Part shown: positions 1-11,058 of the stretch, in pieces
How positions within the stretch are numbered: position 1 is the first letter of the stretch
Layout of the letters: every line of letters begins with the position of its first letter
NCBI GenBank assembly: GCA_032717465.1
Contig: CM064712.1
Location: 24,853,432 to 24,917,431, forward strand
Source of the DNA: Coenobita brevimanus
Lineage: Eukaryota > Arthropoda > Malacostraca > Decapoda > Coenobitidae
Length of the DNA: 64,000 nucleotides
Reading direction: 5' to 3'
Position numbers and translations under genes: made by a program
The notes under the pieces: model-generated
What the model was told of the DNA's origin: nothing
Seen by the model: only the letters and a program-made list of their open reading frames with translations
The model's database searches: none

Positions 1-526
1 TTCTTAACTTTTCAATTCTTGTATCACCACTTACAGACCTACTGAAAAAGGGAGTTAAATTTGTCTGGACCGATAACTGTGAATCCGCTTTCAGCAAACT
101 TAAAGCTATCCTATTAAGTCAGCCAGTGCTCGCTACTCCAAATTTGCTAAGCCTTTTAAGATGGCTGTTGATGCAAGTGATACAGGAGCTGGGGCTGTTT
201 TGCTGCAAGAGGATGATCAGGGTATTGAACACCCTGTATCTTATTACAGTAAGAAGTTCACTTCACCTCAAAAGAACTACTCAACTATTGAGAAAGAGCT
301 TTTGGCCTTGATTTTGGGTTTACAGCATTTTTCATTTTATTTGTGTTCTGGTTTTGACCCCATAGTCATTTATACCGATCATAACCCACTGAAATTCCTT
401 AGTAAGTTTAAAGATAAAAATCAGAGATTGGCAAGATGGAGTCTACTTCTTCAGGAGTATTCATTAGACATACAACATGTCAAGGGGAAAGAAAATGTTA
501 TTGCAGATTGCTTATCTAGACTTTAG
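1..526 (+). pseudogene. pol: pol fragment: end of RT and RNase H, frameshifted
   Basis: Translation shows the RT connection region followed by a Ty3-type RNase H (AVDASDTGAGAVLLQ, then YTDHNPL) and ends in DCLSRL with a TAG stop at 524-526. Compared with the intact copy at 46866-51461, one T is missing from the run near 147-151, so the reading frame breaks just before RNase H. Without that base the copy cannot make a continuous polyprotein. It is a recent but dead relative of the intact element. Confidence 0.85.
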
Positions 527-587
527 ACAGATTGTTTTAGAGTAATAAGAAATTTCCTTTGTAAATTTCTTTTTCTTTGTGGGGAGG

Positions 588-1371
588 TGTTACATAGCTT
601 ATGATTTCATCATCCTTTGTGTAATTCTAACGTACAGTATGCTGCATGTTTGATCAAGAGCGTGTTCTACCTCACTCCCCCCTTCTCCCCTTATAGTAGA
701 GTAAGTCGTTCTTTCTGTTGTTCAGAGCAGGATTGTCAACTCTTTGTCCCCTATGGCTTCATCTGCGCGTCCGTCTTACAAGTTGTATCAAGCTCTGCCG
801 GCCCCTATATAATGAGCTCAGTCTCTACATTAATTGCCACTTAGATCTACTCCTCATTTTGCTCACATCTCTGTCCTCCCCTGTACAGTTGTTATTATTG
901 TGAGTGCTCAGGAAGTCTCCAACCATCTAGCAGCTGTGTAATTTGAGTAAAAGTGTTATTACATTTTGTTCTTGTACTGTATAGCATAGGGTGTTGATTC
1001 GTGGGCCTAGTAAAGTTTTTGTGATTCATGTTGTCAGCCAGTGGTAATAATATTTTGTATCTGTAATAATATATCTTGCGTTAACTGAGCATTATCCAGT
1101 GTTTTCTCATTTTATCAGGGCTGACTTAGATAAATTTACTCATGCTAATTTCGTGTTAATAGAGGCTATTGCAGTTAACCATATATTTAACCTGTTTTTT
1201 GCCATTACATTATCCTTATGAGTCCTGAATGTTTTGTTGTTAGTTTGATCATTAAACTTTAACTTGTAATTTTACCTAACTCTTTTGTTTTGAACCTGGA
1301 ACTTTACGGGACAGTAGTGATTTTTAGTATTCTCACTTCAAGTGTACATTATCTTTCTCTGTTCCGTAACA
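588..1371 (+). repeat. 3' LTR of Gmr1-like element
   Basis: It begins TGTTACATAG and ends CCGTAACA, and aligns along its length with the LTRs at 45995-46784 and 51523-52284. The GGGGAGG tract just before it (581-587) is the likely polypurine tract. It contains the same CCTATATAAT box as the other copies. It retains the 28-bp stretch that the LTR at 51523 lacks. Confidence 0.88.
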
Positions 1372-2790
1372 ATACATACATACATACATACGTGAAATAA
1401 ATACAAGTACATCATTGATGAAATCATGATCGTATTTTTTTTTTACATCACGAAAATCGCCTTTGATATTAAAGTTCCAAACCCCCGTGATATACAGCCA
1501 AGACCAAGAGTTCGCCGACTTGATGTGTCAGTGGAAGCTGATAAATGAAGTATTTGACTCGACTGTAATATGAAGCACGTAATAAATTAGTATGAAGAGA
1601 AGAGATACTGTGTGTCGTCTGGTGAGGAAGGAGAGATATGGAAGGCAAGACAGAAGATTCCTGACGAACTTTTTGCTCACGGCTGTACCGAGATCTTCAC
1701 ACCAGGGGAGGGATGGGGGAGGGGGAGGGAGAGGGGAAGGGGGGAAGGATGAAGGAGGTTGGCCAAGCTCTATTCTGAGGAGGGTGGTGTTCAGTGTTTA
1801 CAATTTGTGTTGACTCCATTTAAGCCGTACATCACTACTGTACTAAAAGCTCTGTGTACTCTTAAGGTGAATGTTTATATTGAAAGTACTCGTTTGGCTG
1901 AACACAGGCATGAGAAGTGAGAGCACAAAAGAGTAAAATCTGAGTCACCCACAATTCGCTGATAATCTTATGTGATTATATTATTAGCTCTTAAAAGGAA
2001 ATGCTTATCAGTTGAGATTAAAATGATAAGGCAACGTAAATGTGTGAAGAGGAGAATTTGCAGTGTTTCTCCACTTAAAAATAGAACATTTACGCTTTGC
2101 GATTGTACAGAATAATGTACTTATCATTACAGTACAGTACTCAAATGTAATACCTTTATTCTCTCCCCTGAAAGTTGACGAAAAGTTATCATCCATAGTA
2201 AGTTGATCACTGAGCTAACTAACGAAACAGGGATGTGATTCTTGTGATTCTTGAGCATACTTACAGTTGATTCCCTGTCGTAATATAGAATTAACTTAGA
2301 ATTGTTTTTGAAAGAAGAACTAGAGAATTAACATTGTATAAACCTCCTTATCTTCAAATAATTTTCCTCGTAACCAAGAAATCTATCGTAATTATGTCTG
2401 AAAATCTGATCCCAGGCTACTACAAATTTCACATATTCCTATTATTCTATAAATAATGATAACTGGGTTCTTTGTAAACTCCCACAAAGTATACGGCACA
2501 GTATCGCACATTGTTGCACATCAAATAATTAGAAATTTTATATGGGGGGCTAGTAGGGGCAGAGAGTCTGAGGAGGTGCAGGGGGGGAGACCTCCCAAAC
2601 CCCATAGATAACACCTCTTCTAATCCATTCATCCAAGGAACTCTTTTAAAAATGTATTTCTTGTTATCACCTTATGATTTTCTATCAGGTTAAGAGAGAT
2701 TGTTGGAACAGGACGAGTTAAATGCATCCTAAATTAACCCCTTCAGTATGCGAGTCCTTTTTGAAGTTAACTAATGTCGTCCCACAGAAG
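1372..2790. other. unassigned, no gene seen
   Basis: AT-rich sequence with a short TACA microsatellite at its start and a purine-rich patch at about 1690-1745. The short open frames on both strands show no recognisable domain. The 3' exons of the sulfotransferase would have to lie here or further left, but none could be found. Confidence 0.4.
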
Positions 2791-3250
2791 CAAGGGTAAA
2801 TTAGAGAACACGTCGCCCTGATAAAGGCAAGGGTAAATTAGAGAACACGTCGCCCTGATAAAGGCAAGGGTAAATTAGAGAACACGTCGCCCTGATAAAG
2901 GCAAGGGTAAATTAGAGAACACGTCACTCTGATAAAGGCAAGGGTAAATTAGAGAACACGTGGCCCTGATAAAGGCAAGGGTAAATTAGAGAACACGTGG
3001 CCCTGATAAAGGCAAGGGTAAATTAGAGAACACGTCTCCCTGATAAAGGCAAGGGTAAATTAGAGAACACGTGGCCCTGATAAAGGCAAGGGTAAATTAT
3101 AGAACACGTCGCCCTGATAAAGGCAAGGGTAAATTATAGAACACGTCGCCCTGATGGAAAGAAACTTAAATTAGAGAACACGTCACTCTGACAGAAACAA
3201 GGGTAAATTTGAGAACATGGAACTCTGATAAAAGCAAGAAAAAAATGGAG
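2791..3250. repeat. 37-bp minisatellite, about 13 units
   Basis: The unit starts CAAGGGTAAATTAGAGAACA and recurs exactly every 37 bases (2791, 2828, 2865 and on). The first ten units are nearly identical. The last three diverge and change length slightly. A diverged array of the same family lies at 29746-30010. Confidence 0.95.
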
Positions 3251-3327
3251 AACATGGTAGGTGGGGGCGTCTTGGTAGGTGGAGACGTCCAGCATCCACC
3301 CACTTAGTGTAGTGGTACTCTGTTTTA

Positions 3328-3480
3328 GGGTAGCTCTACATCGAGTAGCGTTGTAAATGATTTCCTGTAATCCAGGAAAGCATTTACAACGCTGGGTGGT
3401 ATCCTTATAACAAACCGACACGTGTTCCCTATGTGACAGCAAGTGGGTTGGCGGAGGGTTAGCGCACCTCCCCGGGAAAC
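3328..3480 (+). repeat. hairpin-bearing repeat plus SINE body remnant
   Basis: 3349-3391 is a near-perfect inverted repeat (arms CGTTGTAAATG and CATTTACAACG around TTTCCTG/CAGGAAA). The same structure with different arm bases recurs at 53811-53841, in matching flanks (GTAGCTCTA before, GCTGGGTGGTA after). 3439-3480 matches the middle of the SINE copies at 10935 and 25315 (GTGGGTTGG, GGAGGGTTAG, CCTCCC). It stops at the TATC run of LINE A. Confidence 0.6.
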
Positions 3481-6480
3481 TATCTATCTATCTATCTATC
3501 TTTAGCCCGACGCCCTAATCCCGCAAAGGGTGGCCGCAGACAAAACGCCTCCAAGTCGCTCTGTCACCCACCATTTGACTACCCTCCCCCCAACTCACCC
3601 CCCCCTCCCTCATATACCTCTCAACTCCATCGCTCCACCTCATCCTCGGTCTGCTCCTCCCTCTCTCTCCCTCCACCTCACCTACATACACCCTCTTAGT
3701 CAGTCTTTCATTCTTCATTCTCTTCACATGTCCAAACCACCTCAGTGTATTTCTCCTAATCTTCTCAACCACATCCACATCCACCCCACAACGTTCCTTC
3801 ACTTCTTCATTCGTCAACCTGTCCCTCCACGTCACTCCACATGCTCCTCTCAAGTAACTCATTTCCACTTCTCTCACTCTTGACTTGTTCCCCTCTTGCA
3901 AGGTCCACGCCTCGCTTACATACGTCAGGGTAGGGATCACAATACAATCATGCAGTGACTTCTTAACTTCCATACTCACCTCCCTATTTCTCTTCACTGC
4001 TTTCAATGTACCAACAACCTTCCTTCCCTGCTGTACCCTTTCACGCACTTCATCCCCCAAAGTTCCATCCTTACTCATCATACTACCCAAGTACTTGAAT
4101 GCACTCACATTCTCCATATCCTCACCATCCAACCTCACTGCACACTCTGTGACATCATTCCTCTTAAACACCATAACTTTACTTTTGTTTACATTAACTT
4201 TCAGATTCCTCCTCCTAAACACTGTCCCAAATTCATTCACCAAACCTCAACTCCCATTCATCTTCACTCAACAATACTGTATCATCAGCAAACAGCAACA
4301 CCGGAAGCTTCCAAATCTCATCCTCATTCATTAGAGCCACCCCCACATCCACTGCCCTACCTTGCACCTCCTTTACAACCCCATCCATGTATATATTAAA
4401 CAGCCATGGAGACATCACACAACCCTGTTTCAGTCCCACATTGAGATCAAAGAACTCACTCAGCTCACCATCCACTCGCACCGTAGCCCTAGCTCCCTCG
4501 TACATACTCTTCACAGCACTCAACAATTTCCCCTCCACTCCATATATTCTTAATACCTTCCACATACCTTGCCTATCTATTCTGTCATAAGCTTTCTTCA
4601 AGTCCATGAAGGCAGCATTCACTTTCCTTCCCTTCCCTAGATACTTCTCCACTAAACATCTTAGAACAAGTATCTGATCTACACACCCTTTTCCCTTCCT
4701 AAATCCCCCTTGTTCTTCTCCAACTAGCTCCTCTGTCATATGCCTAACCCTATCAATGAGTATTCTACCATATATTTTACCAGTCACACTAAGAAGGCAA
4801 ATACCTCTATGATTACCACATACTTCTCTCTCCCCTTTTCCTTTGTATAAAGGAATAATTATACCTGATTTCCAGTCCTCTGGAGCCCTTCCCTCTTCCC
4901 AGGCCAATCTACACAACTTCCATATCAACTCCACAACAATCTCACCCCCATACCTAAGCATTTCACCACACACTCCATCAATTCCTGGGGCCTTTCCCAA
5001 CTTAATCTTCTTCATCGCTTCCACTACTTCCGCCCTACTGATCTCTTCCTCCCTCCTCTCATCTCTTCTTCTCCCAGCCATTCCCCAACCACTTATACTC
5101 GCACTACTCTCACTCTCTACATTCAACAAATCCTCAAAGTGCTCCTTCCATCTCAATTTCTCTCTCTTCTCCACCAACAATCTATTATTCCTATCTTTCA
5201 CTCCCCTACTATTTCCCCTTTCACACTGCCTTACTTTCTTTACCTCCTTCCAATACAATTTCTTACTCTCCCTCCATTTCACACTCAGATTCCTCCCAAA
5301 CTCTTCATCCACTTTCTTCTTACTCTCCTTCACCAGTCTCTTACCTCCCTTCTCCTGCTCACATATACCTCTCTCTTCTCTCTCTCATCTTCTCCCCTAC
5401 CTCTACTCGCCAACCATTCATTATGTCATCTTCTTTTGTTCCACAGTTCGTTTCACCTCATCATTCCACCATGCTGTCCCTTGCACACCCTTGCATCTCC
5501 TCCTCACTCCACAAACCGCCTCACACGCCGCGCCTATCTCTTCCGTGAATATCTTACATACGTCTTCCACCCCTTCCATATGCTCTAGCTCATACCTTCC
5601 CAATCTTTCTTCCACTACGCTCTTATACTCTGTCATTTCTCCACTCTTCTCACAGGAGCTGCTTCCTCCTGTCTTCCCCTTCGTCTCCTCAACCACTTTC
5701 TTTGCATCTCTATCTTGGCCATCACTAAGTGATGGTCCGAGACTCCATTCCCCCACTCTCTCCACACTCTTGCATCCAACACTTGTCTTCTCATTTGCTC
5801 ATCCACACACACGTAGTCTATCATTGCCTTTCGTTCAACAAGTTCACCATCCATCCTCCTCATTACTCTCCATGTATACCGGTGGATCATCTTATGACAA
5901 AAGTAGGTGTTGGCTATTGCCAACCCCTTACAAGCACAGATGTCCACCAAAGCACTACCATTCCCATCTACTTCAGCTGGCACACCCCACTGACCAACCA
6001 CTTGTACATTCCCAACTTTGCCATTCATATCTCCAATCAACAGCACTCTCTCGCTCCTCTCAAACTTGTCCATACATGCTTCTACTCTCGCCCAAAACTC
6101 ATCTTTCACTCTTGCCACTCGATCCTCTGTCGGGGCATACACACATACAATTACCCACGCTTGTATACCTATTTTCATCCTCACCCATACAATCCTTGCA
6201 CCCACTGTTCCATACTCTCTTATATTCTCCTTCCATTTCTTGCTTATCATCAGACATACTCCATCTCTTGCCCACTCATTCTCATTGACTCCCGCACATA
6301 TACCTAAACCATATTGCCATTCTCTCACCCTTTCACCTTTTCATTTAGTTTCAGTCAATCCACATATATCCACTTTTGCATCCTCAAGCACCTGAACAAT
6401 CTCTCTCTCTTTCACTGCATCATTCACTCCTCTCACATTCCATGTTCCCACCCTAAGAATGTCCTTTGTCCGTTCCTTAG
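3481..6480 (-). mobile_element. RTE-like LINE (LINE A), minus copy
   Basis: It ends at 3481-3500 in a TATC run, which is GATA on its own strand. This simple-repeat tail is typical of RTE-type LINEs. Reading leftwards from about 6480 come an AP-endonuclease, reverse transcriptase and a short C-terminal region. It stands head-to-head with a plus-strand copy of the same family starting at about 6481. Low-copy frameshifts make it inactive. Confidence 0.85.
3515..6480 (-). pseudogene. LINE A endonuclease-reverse transcriptase
   Basis: The N-terminal endonuclease begins TWNVRGVND at about 6445. It includes the catalytic GDMNGKVGNV and the terminal VSDHHLV. RT is seen in 5333-4233: GKAPGIDGV, IPLYKGKGE, RGICLLSV, and the active site LLFADDTVLLSED. 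The C-terminus reads RWFGHVKRMKNERL and GRSRPRMRWSD and ends at a stop near 3515. At least four reading-frame breaks (near 6330, 5640, 5400 and 4240) split it, so no full protein can be made. RTE assignment rests on domain order, compact single ORF and tail; phylogenetic placement was not tested. Confidence 0.8.
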
Positions 6481-8215
6481 TCATCAAAGTATGGTCCATC
6501 CGAACAAGAAGCCTCGGACCAGGGCTGTCCAAAAGACGACGACTAAGGACCGAACAAAGGACATGATACGGATGGCGACGTGGAATGTAAGGGGTGCAAA
6601 TGATGAAGTGAAAGAGAGAGTGATTGTCCAGGTGCTTGAGGGTGTGAAAGTGGATGTATGTGGATTAACTGAAACTAAATAGCGAGGTGAGAGTGTGAGA
6701 GAATAGGAGTATGGATGGGGTATTTGTGCAGGAGTAGGTGGGAATGAGAGGGCAAAAGAAGGAGTGTGTATTGTTGTGAGTAATAGATGGAAGGAGAATA
6801 TAAGAGAGTATGGATCAGTAGGCTCAAGGATTGTGTGGGTAAGATTGAAAGTTGGACGACAAATGTGGCCGATTGTTTGCGTGTATGTGCCAACGCAAGA
6901 TCGTGCAAGCAGAATGAGAGAAGAGATCTGGACAAATGTGCAAGTGAGCATAGAAAAGTTTGAAAGGAATGAGAGAGTGTTTTTGATCGGTGATATGAAT
7001 GGTAAAGTAGGGAATGTGAAGGTGGATGGAATAGTTGGTGAGTGGGGTGTACCTGCTGAGGTAGATAAGAATGGCAGTACTTTAGTGGACATTTGTGCCA
7101 GGAGAGGGTTGGTGATAGCCAATATCCTCTTCAGGCACAAAATGATCCACAAGTATATGTGGCGAATGATGAGAAGGGTGGGTGGTGAACTGAATAAAAG
7201 GAAGGCAATGATTGATTATGCATGTGTGGATGAAAGGATGCGAAGGTGTGTAATGGAGGCAAAAGCTTATAGAGGTTTGGGAAGTGGACTTTCTGACCAC
7301 CACTTGGTGGTGGTCAGATTCAAGGTCCAAGTAAAATGGAGAAATAGAGGAAGGAAAGGACGGGAGGAAGGAGTAGATGGAAGGAGAGTGGAAAGGTTAC
7401 AAGAGGATGAGAAAAAGGCAGAATATAAGAGAGAAATGGAGGAACGATTGGGTGAATATGAACAGGAGTAGATGGGGGACGTGGAAGGTGTGTGCAAGAT
7501 TTCACAAAAGAAATATGTGCAGCATGTGATGTGGTGTGTGGGATGAAGAGAGAACAAAAGGCGGTGCAAGGAACAGCATGGTGGAATGAAGGGGAGAGAC
7601 AGGCTGTGGCACAAAAGAAGAAAGCATATAATGAATGGATGAGAAATAGGGGCGTGGAAGAAGTTGACAGAAGAAAGAGAGAGTTAAATGTAGAAAAGAA
7701 GAGGTGAAATGATTAGTAAGAGTGAGTAAGAAGAGAGTGGATGAGGAATTTGGAAGGAATCTGAGTGTAAAGTGGAGGGACTCTAAGAAAATGTTCTGGA
7801 AAGAAGTAAAGAGAGTTAGACAGGGTGGCAATGAAGTCTGTAGATGAGTGAAAGATAAAATAATAGATTACTAGTGGAGAAGGGAGAAAAAGTGAGCAGA
7901 TGGAGAGAACACTTTAAGGATTGTTGAACACAGAGAATGAAACTAGTGCGAGTGTAAGTGGCTGGGGAATGGCTGGGGGAAGGAGGTAGGTGTGAAGACA
8001 GGAAGAAATCAGGAAATCAGTAGGATGGAAGTAGTGGAAGCAATGAAGAAAGTCAAAATGGGGAAAATCCCAGGAATTGATGGAGTGTGTGGTGAAATGC
8101 TGAAGCATGGGGGAGAGATAGTAGTAGAATGGATGTGGAAGATGAGCAGATTGGCCTGGGAGGAAGGTAGAGTCCCGGAGGATTGGAAGTCAGGTATAAT
8201 TATTCCCTTGTACAA
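6481..8215 (+). mobile_element. LINE A, plus copy, segment 1 (5' end to RT start)
   Basis: Contains the endonuclease (TWNVRGANDEV at about 6578; GDMNGKVGNV; LSDHHLVVV) and the start of RT (GKIPGIDGV, EDWKSGIIIPLY). It has several stops and frame changes between 7470 and 7990. The element is cut at 8215 and resumes at 11834, then at 13152 and 28884, ending at 29745. All four parts join in LINE A order once the insertions are removed. Confidence 0.85.
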
Positions 8216-8956
8216 TCGCCCCCAAGAAGTGATGGCAGAGTTTCAGATTGCTTCGGTCACTCTGCACTGATATACGTTCAATGAAAACTTTGTGAATACT
8301 TGGTAAAACTTCTGTGGCTCCATTACGTCATATAAAAAATATATATATCACTCTAAGAAGTATGTAAAACGAATAACGTGAGGCAGTGATATATTAGAAG
8401 TTAACCGTCAGATACTTCTCCCGATTTGGATGAATGTGTAATGTATTAGTCTGAGCGCGGCATGCACCATAACCCCAGTTCATTGTGTATTTGCTTCCCA
8501 GGATTTCAATACAGATGCTCTAGCTTCGAAGACCAGTTAAAACTCATGTGACTGCAATACGTTACCTTTATTTTCAAATGCTATGGTGATGATACAGCAA
8601 TAATAAGCTTGCCGCAACAATGAAGTTTTTCTTAGTTATGATACTTGACCGCATCGGTAGCAGCAAGACCATTCTGCCTTTTTTTCCTTGTCTTCCCCTC
8701 GCTTATAATAATTTGCAACTTTGTTCATAATGCATGCAAAATTATTTCAGATTGGAAGAAGAAATGAGATTTTACCTTTTTCTCATACACTAGGCAGTGA
8801 AGAGGACCAAAACATGAGTTTACACTCTTGCACTGCAATAAACATATACTTTTTGCTCAGTCTCTAGTATTCTTTTAAAACAAACTTCTGTGTCCAGCTA
8901 AACTGAAAACGCTGATACGAAAGTTTTGAACTCAGTTATTTGTTTATGAACATCTG

Positions 8957-8957
<1 letters not shown>

Positions 8958-8991
<34 letters not shown>

Positions 8992-9115
8992 ATCGACCAT
9001 TGAGGCCGGAGCCTCTGGTCATTAAGGCAGATATATATATGTATATATATTGACACATATATACATATATATACAAACATATATATATATACATACATAC
9101 ATACATACACACATC
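8958..9115. repeat. poly-T and AT/TACA microsatellites
   Basis: A T30-like run (8958-8988) is followed after 40 bp by alternating ATATAT/GTATAT and TACATACA repeats. From here to about 9360 the sequence is AT-rich and without gene features. The run may be the AT-rich 3' end of the LINE read on the minus strand. Confidence 0.85.
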
Positions 9116-9359
9116 CATGCATATGAACATACACACTTTCATGCACACGTACATATATATATAATAATTTTTATTTTATTATTTTTTTGTAGTTTTATTT
9201 TTATTATTTTTATTTATTTTTTATATTTTTAACCTTATATTACTTATAAACAAAATACCTAATTTAAAGACCCTAAAACTAACCACCTAACAGACAAATC
9301 ACTAACCTATACTAAATCCTAAGAGACAAATAACTAGACCTACACTAATGGTAAAAATA

Positions 9360-9450
9360 CCTCGACTAACAGAACACCATCGACTGCAGATATGTAATGC
9401 CTTTCTACATTACATACCTGCACTCATCACCTGATGACTGTCAGTCGAGG
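9360..9450. ncRNA. structured repeat copy 1 (91 bp)
   Basis: Folds with an outer stem (CCTCGACT with AGTCGAGG), an inner stem (GCAGATATGTAATG with CATTACATACCTGC) and a side hairpin TCATCA-CC-TGATGA. The same architecture with changed but still pairing bases is at 9598-9688. It lies in the presumed 3' UTR of the minus-strand LINE whose ORF ends at 9837. Calling it a functional RNA is inference. Confidence 0.5.
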
Positions 9451-9597
9451 CACAACCTAATATAGGGGACATCAATATATGAAAGGGAACCAGACGAGTC
9501 AGGAACATTTCCATATACGTCAGCTGTCGTCCCTAATTAGAATAACTGAAGCAAGATAATATAATGTATTTACATAATTTGTATAAAAATTGAAGAA

Positions 9598-9688
9598 CCT
9601 CGCCCAGCAGACCACCATCGACTGCAAGTGCCCAATACCTTCCTATATTGCACACTTGCACTCATCATCTGGTGACTGTCAGGCGAGG
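9598..9688. ncRNA. structured repeat copy 2 (91 bp)
   Basis: Same length and layout as copy 1. The outer stem is CCTCGCC with GGCGAGG. The inner stem is GCAAGTG...CAATA with TATTG...CACTTGC. Loops and junctions are conserved (ACCATCGACTGCA, CTTCCTA-like loop, ACTCATCA) while stem bases differ in matched pairs. The copies are 238 bp apart, and the sequence downstream of each (GGGGACATC, CCCTAATTA) is also related. Confidence 0.5.
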
Positions 9689-9836
9689 AACTTGGCTTAA
9701 TGTAGGGGACATCTATATTAGAAATAGATCGGTGGGAGGAGGAACTATTTAAAATATGTCAACTGTCAACCCTAATTAATATTACAATATATACATATTT
9801 ACCGTTGATAAAAACCATAACCACACAGTAAAAAAG

Positions 9837-10808
9837 TCACATCACTCTGATCAGTCCGGTCTCTCTCAAGAAAACCAGCAATTTATCAGTCATAACAATG
9901 TCCCCATCAGCCAGGATAGTGGAAAGGGTGAAGGGGACGTCTGCTGCGCCGCAGTAATTTATAAGTGAAGCGCGTTCACGAATAAATCGCCGACAGCGCA
10001 GGATGATATGACTGATAGATAACACCGCATTACAGATGTCACAGTGCGGTGGGAAGCGTCTTTCCATATATGGTTTTATGTGGGTTACAATGGTGGCATT
10101 AAGCCGTAACCGTGCCAACACTTTTTCTTCTAGGCGACTGGGACGGTTGGCAGTGTCCCAGTCGCCCAGGTACGGCTTACAAGTTGGAATATTTAGTCTG
10201 GTCCACTGACCTTGCCACAGAAGATTTATTGATTTCTTTCCGAGAGATAGACTCGACCGTAGATCACGAGGAACGTCCCAAGTCTCCTCGAGCTCCACAG
10301 CCGACTTTGCAAGTAAGTCAGCCTGCTCATTGCCGTAGATACGACAATGACCAGGCACCCAGATCAGCGTGAATGACTCGTTGCATGAATGCAACTTATT
10401 AACGATGCGGCCCTGGATCTCATGAGAGTCCGTAGTGCAAGATGCAATTGCCTGAAGGGCTGATTTTGAATCTGAAAATATGACAAATGAGTCATGCCTA
10501 GAATTGAGAGCATAGTCTATGGCTTTGTCAATAACAAAAAGTTCTGAAGTAAACACAGATGTATGAGCCGGCAACCGATACCTGAGGGCACATTCAGTCG
10601 ACCACACACTTGCACCCACACATTCACTCGACTTGGAGCCGTCGGTGTACAATTGATGGGACTCCAAGTGACGAACAATGATGTTACGAAACAAGTGGTG
10701 GACCTCCGCCTCCGGCGCCTTGGCCTTTGGTGCTGGGAGCCATGTGACATCGACTGTAAAGCCGGGTGGCTCCCAAGGCGCTATATTTTTAAGCACGAAC
10801 ATCTGCAT
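9837..10808 (-). pseudogene. LINE ORF2 C-terminus: RNase H and zinc motif
   Basis: An open frame of 323 codons encodes a cellular-type RNase H: YTDGSKSSE, the glutamate in TSELFVIDKA, FSDSKSALQAI and GNEQADLLAKSA supply the D-E-D-D set. A Cys/His motif follows (CDICNAVLSISHIILRC), then a stop at 9837. This arrangement is found at the end of ORF2 in I, R1, LOA and related non-LTR clades. Endonuclease and RT are absent, so the copy is 5'-truncated near 10810-10860. It lies inside the DNA transposon 8216-11833. The frame itself is uninterrupted, so the insertion may be fairly young. Confidence 0.75.
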
Positions 10809-10932
10809 TTTCTTTCTCCTGTAAAATGTTTAGACACTGAGGATACTAGGCTATGACAAGTTTGTCTTTCTCCAAGGAGCTCAGCCTCGCGGCAAATTTT
10901 CGAGGTTTTCCTTATTTTGTATTCATTGATAG

Positions 10933-11058
10933 TCCTCTCTCCCTACATATCAAGTGGGTTGGTGGAGGGTTAGTGCCCCTCCCTGTAAAACAAATAACTC
11001 AGAGTCAAATGGCCATCCCGTACGGGATTATGGCGTCTGGCAATAGATAGATAGATAG
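10933..11058 (+). repeat. SINE tail with LINE A-like 3' end
   Basis: Reads GTGGGTTGGTGGAGGGTTAG, CCCCTCCCTGTAAAAC, then GTACGGGAT and GCGTCTGGCAATAGATAGATAG. The body matches 25315-25410 (opposite strand) and 3439-3480. The last 40 bases match the end of LINE A at 29690-29745. It is a 5'-truncated copy lacking the 5S-derived head. Confidence 0.7.

Larger units (their letters stand above)
1..1371 (+). mobile_element. Gmr1-like Ty3/Gypsy element, 3' part
   Basis: The window opens inside the end of pol. RNase H is followed directly by a purine-rich tract and a 784-bp LTR, with no integrase after RNase H. This is the same arrangement as the intact copy at 45995-52284, to which it is nearly identical. 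The 5' portion lies outside the window. It is followed by a TACA-type microsatellite, so its TSD cannot be read. Confidence 0.9.

Noticed and set aside
1592..1813. 73-codon Arg/Gly-rich frame
   Set aside because: Falls on a purine-rich low-complexity patch; no homology recognised and no coding context.
2791..3250. CRISPR-like array
   Set aside because: The 37-bp units are tandem with no unique spacers, and the DNA is eukaryotic.
4843..6288. 481-codon Ser/Leu/His-rich plus-strand frame
   Set aside because: Antisense shadow of the LINE A endonuclease-RT on the minus strand, which has the recognised motifs.
9360..9450. Hammerhead ribozyme suggested by CTGATGA
   Set aside because: The GAAA box and a matching stem II are missing on both strands, and the second copy reads CTGGTGA there.
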